Below, piece by piece: positions 61,962 to 64,000 of a DNA stretch of 64,000 bases; positions within the stretch are counted from its first letter, which is position 1, and each line of letters begins with the position of its first letter. Below the pieces are notes generated by a model, which saw nothing but the letters and a program-made list of their open reading frames with translations, made no database searches and was not told the origin of the DNA. The stretch comes from Bradyrhizobium sp. URHD0069 (GTDB taxonomy: Bacteria > Pseudomonadota > Alphaproteobacteria > Rhizobiales > Xanthobacteraceae): NCBI RefSeq assembly GCF_000701345.1, contig NZ_JNIJ01000028.1, positions 29,545-93,544 on the forward strand, in the 5' to 3' direction. The position numbers were made by a program, and so were the translations under genes.

Positions 61962-62354
61962 TCACACCGGCGTAAAGAACGGCAGCGGCGCGCCGTCGGT
62001 CGGCTTGAACACCACCTTGACCTTCTGGCCGATCTTCAACGTGTCGATGTCGCAGTCGACAAAGTTAGTCTGCAGCGATGGGCCTTCCTTCAGCGTGACG
62101 TAACCGATCGCGTAGGGTCCGCTCGCGGATTTGCGCATCAGGCTGAAGGTATAGATTGTGCCCTCGCCCGAGCTTTCCTCCCACACCGTCTTGTCGGAAA
62201 AACAGAACGGGCAGATCGATCGCGGAAAGTAATGCGGCTCGCCGCATGCCGTGCAGCGCTTGATCAGGAATTTGCCTTGCGCGGCCGCATCCCAGAACGG
62301 CTTGGTTTCGGGATTGCCCTGCGGCGTCGGATATTTCTTCGCTTCCGCCATCAC
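61962..62354 (-). CDS. OB-fold/Zn-ribbon (DUF35) acyl-CoA associated protein
   Basis: A 130-residue protein with an N-terminal rubredoxin-like zinc ribbon (CTACGEPHYFPRSICPFC, four Cys) and a C-terminal OB fold (GEGTIYTFSLMRK, YAIGYVTLKEGPSLQTNFVD). Proteins of this family form complexes with SCP-X-like thiolases in sterol side-chain degradation, binding acyl-CoA and stabilising the thiolase. Its start overlaps the stop of the thiolase gene by four bases, which fits such a complex. Confidence 0.9.
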   Translation of the reverse strand: MMAEAKKYPTPQGNPETKPFWDAAAQGKFLIKRCTACGEPHYFPRSICPFCFSDKTVWEESSGEGTIYTFSLMRKSASGPYAIGYVTLKEGPSLQTNFVDCDIDTLKIGQKVKVVFKPTDGAPLPFFTPV

Positions 62355-63499
62355 GCACGCTCCAGAATGCAGGTTGAGGCGGCGTGACGCACACCGAGCA
62401 GTCCGCCGGTGCCATGGGCGATGGCTAGATCGCAGTTCGGCACCTGCACTTTCGGGTGCGCCTCGCCGCGCAGCTGCCGCACCGCTTCGATGATCTTGGT
62501 CATGCCGCCGCGGTTAACGGGATGATTGCTGCACAGGCCGCCGCCGTCAGTGTTGAACGGCAGCTTGCCGACGCCGGAAATCAGGTTGCCGTGGGACACG
62601 AACTTGCCGCCCTCGCCTTTCTTGCAGAAGCCGAGGTCCTCGAGTTGCATCAGCACCGTGATCGTAAAGCTGTCGTAGATCGAGGCGTATTTGATGTCCT
62701 TTGGCGTGACGCCCGCCTCTTCGAAGGCCCGAGGGCCCGACCAGACGCCGGCGGAATAAGTCAAATTGAGATCCTTGCCGCCGCGTGGCCCCTTCATCGC
62801 TTCGCCGTGCCCGATCATCCGCACCAGTGGCTTCTTCAGGCTCTTGGCGATTTCGGGCGTTGTCACGATCAGCGCGCCGCCGCCGTCGCTGACGACGCAG
62901 CAATCCAGGCGATGCAGTGGATCTGATATCATCGGCGAGTTGAGCACGTCCTCGACCGTGACCACGTCCTTGAGCATCGCATGCGGGTTGTATTGGGCGT
63001 GATGGGAGGCTGCGACCTTGATCCAGGCCAGCTGTTCGCTGGTGGTGCCGTAGTCGTGCATGTGGCGCATGGCACACATGCCGTAGGCGTTGTGGGTGGT
63101 CGCGCCGTAGGCGGCCTCGAAATCAACCTCGGCGCCCGCGGCGCGCGGCGGCATCGCCCCGGTGCGCGGCTTGCCCGCCAGCGTTATCAGCGCAATCGAG
63201 CATTTGCCGGCGGCAATCGCTTCCGCCGCATGACCGAGATGGATCAGGTACGAACAACCGCCGGTTTCGGTAGAATCGATGTGGCGCACCTTCAGCCCGA
63301 GGTAATCGACCATCGGCCAGGCGCCGCCCGGGGCGTCGCCGGGGCAAAAATAGCCATCAACATCGGCCTTCGTTAAGCCAGCGTCTTCCAACGCGCCCTT
63401 GGCGACTTCGGCATGCAGCTGTGCAGTGGATTTATCGGGTGCGTGCCGGGTTGGATGTTCGTAAATCCCGGCAATGTAGGCCTTGCCCTTGATACTCAA
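62351..63499 (-). CDS. SCP-X-type thiolase (lipid-transfer-protein-like)
   Basis: A 382-residue thiolase-fold enzyme. The nucleophile region is ETGGCSYLIHLGHAAEAIA (Cys), the central part GTTSEQLAWIKVAASHHA, and the C-terminal IAHGTGGLLGV. Sequence and lack of a classical thiolase Cys near the C-terminus resemble SCP-X/Ltp2-type thiolases that cleave beta-keto acyl-CoA or sterol side chains. The TTG start has GGAG eight bases upstream. The gene opens a run with the zinc-OB protein, MaoC, SDR and DapA-family genes. Confidence 0.88.
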   Translation of the reverse strand: MSIKGKAYIAGIYEHPTRHAPDKSTAQLHAEVAKGALEDAGLTKADVDGYFCPGDAPGGAWPMVDYLGLKVRHIDSTETGGCSYLIHLGHAAEAIAAGKCSIALITLAGKPRTGAMPPRAAGAEVDFEAAYGATTHNAYGMCAMRHMHDYGTTSEQLAWIKVAASHHAQYNPHAMLKDVVTVEDVLNSPMISDPLHRLDCCVVSDGGGALIVTTPEIAKSLKKPLVRMIGHGEAMKGPRGGKDLNLTYSAGVWSGPRAFEEAGVTPKDIKYASIYDSFTITVLMQLEDLGFCKKGEGGKFVSHGNLISGVGKLPFNTDGGGLCSNHPVNRGGMTKIIEAVRQLRGEAHPKVQVPNCDLAIAHGTGGLLGVRHAASTCILERA

Positions 63500-63615
63500 T
63501 ATACGCTCCGCTGGCGTTTCTTCGTCCCAGCGGTTTTTCTGGCCTGTCAGCGCCGCCTTGGCAAGCGGCGAAATATTCCGTCAGGCGAGACGGGTATACG
63601 CTAACTCTTTCCGTC

Positions 63616-63635
63616 GTCCCGGCGAACGCCGGGAC
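63616..63635. repeat. GTCCCGGC hairpin of an intergenic repeat
   Basis: GTCCCGGC and GCCGGGAC pair around a 4-nt loop (GAAC), followed by CCATAACCACAGGC. This is a common dispersed element in related genomes. It lies between the thiolase and the IS110-family transposase. Confidence 0.65.
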
Positions 63636-63711
63636 CCATAACCACAGGCGTTCGTCGTTATCGCGAACTGGTGCCAGCTTTCGCAAAACGTAGATCGGTG
63701 GCTGATGGGGT

Positions 63712-63779
63712 GGACGGCCCCCTACGGCATCAGTGTGCCAGAATGAGGTTGTTGCAAATCTCAGACAAGGGAGCCGTCC
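63712..63779. repeat. Inverted repeat at the left end of the IS110-family element
   Basis: GGACGGCCCCC (63712-63722) and GGGAGCCGTCC (63769-63779) are near complementary, bracketing the 60-bp stretch before the transposase start. Such sub-terminal inverted repeats occur in IS1111-type elements. The IS right end is outside the window. Confidence 0.55.
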
Positions 63780-64000
63780 GTGGACCAGATTATCCGCATT
63801 GGAATGGATACGTCGAAGCATATTTTTCAGCTGCATGGGGTCGATGCCGCGGAGCGGCCGGGGTTGCGCAAGCGGCTTCGGCGCAACGAGGTGTTGGTGT
63901 TTTTTGCCAAGCTGCCGCCGACGGTGATTGGAATGGAGGCGTGCGGCGCAGCGCATGACTGGGCGCGGAAGTTACGCAAGCTAGGCCATGAGGTGAAGCT
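63780..64000 (+). CDS. IS110-family transposase, N-terminal part (cut by window edge)
   Basis: A GTG start with AAGGGAGCC upstream opens a frame that runs off the right edge. The first 73 residues read MDQIIRIGMDTSKHIFQLHG, then LRKRLRRNEVLVFFAKLPP, TVIGMEACGAAHDWARKL. The Asp in GMDTSK and the Glu in GMEACG are the first two residues of the DEDD (RuvC-like) catalytic set; MEACGAAHDWAR is a family signature. IS110 recombinases act with a bridge RNA. Only the N-terminal domain is visible. Confidence 0.93.
   Translation, partial: MDQIIRIGMDTSKHIFQLHGVDAAERPGLRKRLRRNEVLVFFAKLPPTVIGMEACGAAHDWARKLRKLGHEVK

Noticed and set aside
1..64000. CRISPR arrays, prophage and secretion-system clusters
   Set aside because: No regularly spaced repeats, cas genes, phage structural genes or secretion operons were seen; the GrlR- and FliN-like genes stand alone.

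Overview
The window looks like a chromosomal segment of a Bradyrhizobium-type alphaproteobacterium (Nitrobacteraceae). The evidence is high GC, a MipZ-type ParA ATPase, clpS followed by clpA, a short phasin with TGC-N3-GCA operators, a TadG-like protein, DUF1489 and DUF2336 proteins, HWE/HisKA_2-type signalling and several dispersed intergenic repeats familiar from these genomes. It is mostly ordinary core genome. There are no rRNA genes, CRISPR arrays or prophage, and one insertion sequence is cut by the right edge.

Layout. 1-3.5 kb: a GrdB/PrdB-like protein, two PilZ proteins and a DUF2336 protein. 3.7-6.7 kb: clpA (with terminator) and clpS. 7.2-9.4 kb: a TadG-like protein converging on a phasin across a shared terminator; the phasin promoter overlaps PhaR-type operators. 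9.7-18.3 kb: a D-Ala-D-Ala carboxypeptidase/SPOR protein, DnaJ, VWA and hydrolase genes, mipZ, panC and DUF1489. 19-26.8 kb: GST, a possible leader peptide, a frameshifted PhyH-like dioxygenase, TolA-like, aldo/keto reductase, HTH, mgtE and two tandem polysaccharide deacetylases. 27.6-32.7 kb: a tightly coupled manA - glycosyltransferase - GH130 cluster preceded on the map by two tiny genes. 32.7-37 kb: a gene-poor patch with small ORFs, tRNA-Leu(GAG), a lone FliN-like gene, lipB and two DUF1801 genes, one frameshifted. 37.1-43.4 kb: a response regulator/histidine kinase pair, acylphosphatase, a PEP mutase/isocitrate lyase family enzyme and a biotin-dependent acyl-CoA carboxylase alpha subunit. 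43.4-45.3 kb: a nuclease between 30-bp direct repeats and the remnant of a phosphodiesterase gene. 45.7-50.7 kb: 1-Cys peroxiredoxin, a heme-c adenylate cyclase, a histone-H1-like protein, an EamA transporter and secreted proteins. 51.1-52.3 kb: tRNA-Arg(TCG) and, 1 kb downstream, a near-perfect copy of its 3' end, enclosing tiny ORFs that resemble the scar of an integrated element. 52.3-57.4 kb: hypotheticals, a VOC protein, a GrlR-like protein and a large PAS histidine kinase. 57.9-63.5 kb: NUDIX, a DapA-family enzyme and a beta-oxidation-like cluster (SDR, MaoC hydratase, OB-fold/Zn ribbon, SCP-X-type thiolase). 63.78 kb to the end: an IS110-family transposase.

Functional threads. ClpS/ClpA serve regulated proteolysis. 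Phasin and its operators point to polyhydroxyalkanoate storage. The manA-GT-GH130 operon links fructose-6-P/mannose-6-P to synthesis and phosphorolysis of a mannoside. The 60-63.5 kb genes form a split version of the peroxisomal multifunctional enzyme 2 plus SCP-X thiolase, suggesting beta-oxidation of branched, cyclic or otherwise unusual acyl-CoAs. Two sensor kinases, a cyclase and PilZ proteins add signalling. The parts most worth a second look are the mannoside operon, the tRNA-Arg scar with its micro-ORFs, the nuclease/direct-repeat locus, the candidate leader upstream of the broken dioxygenase and the heme-linked cyclase.
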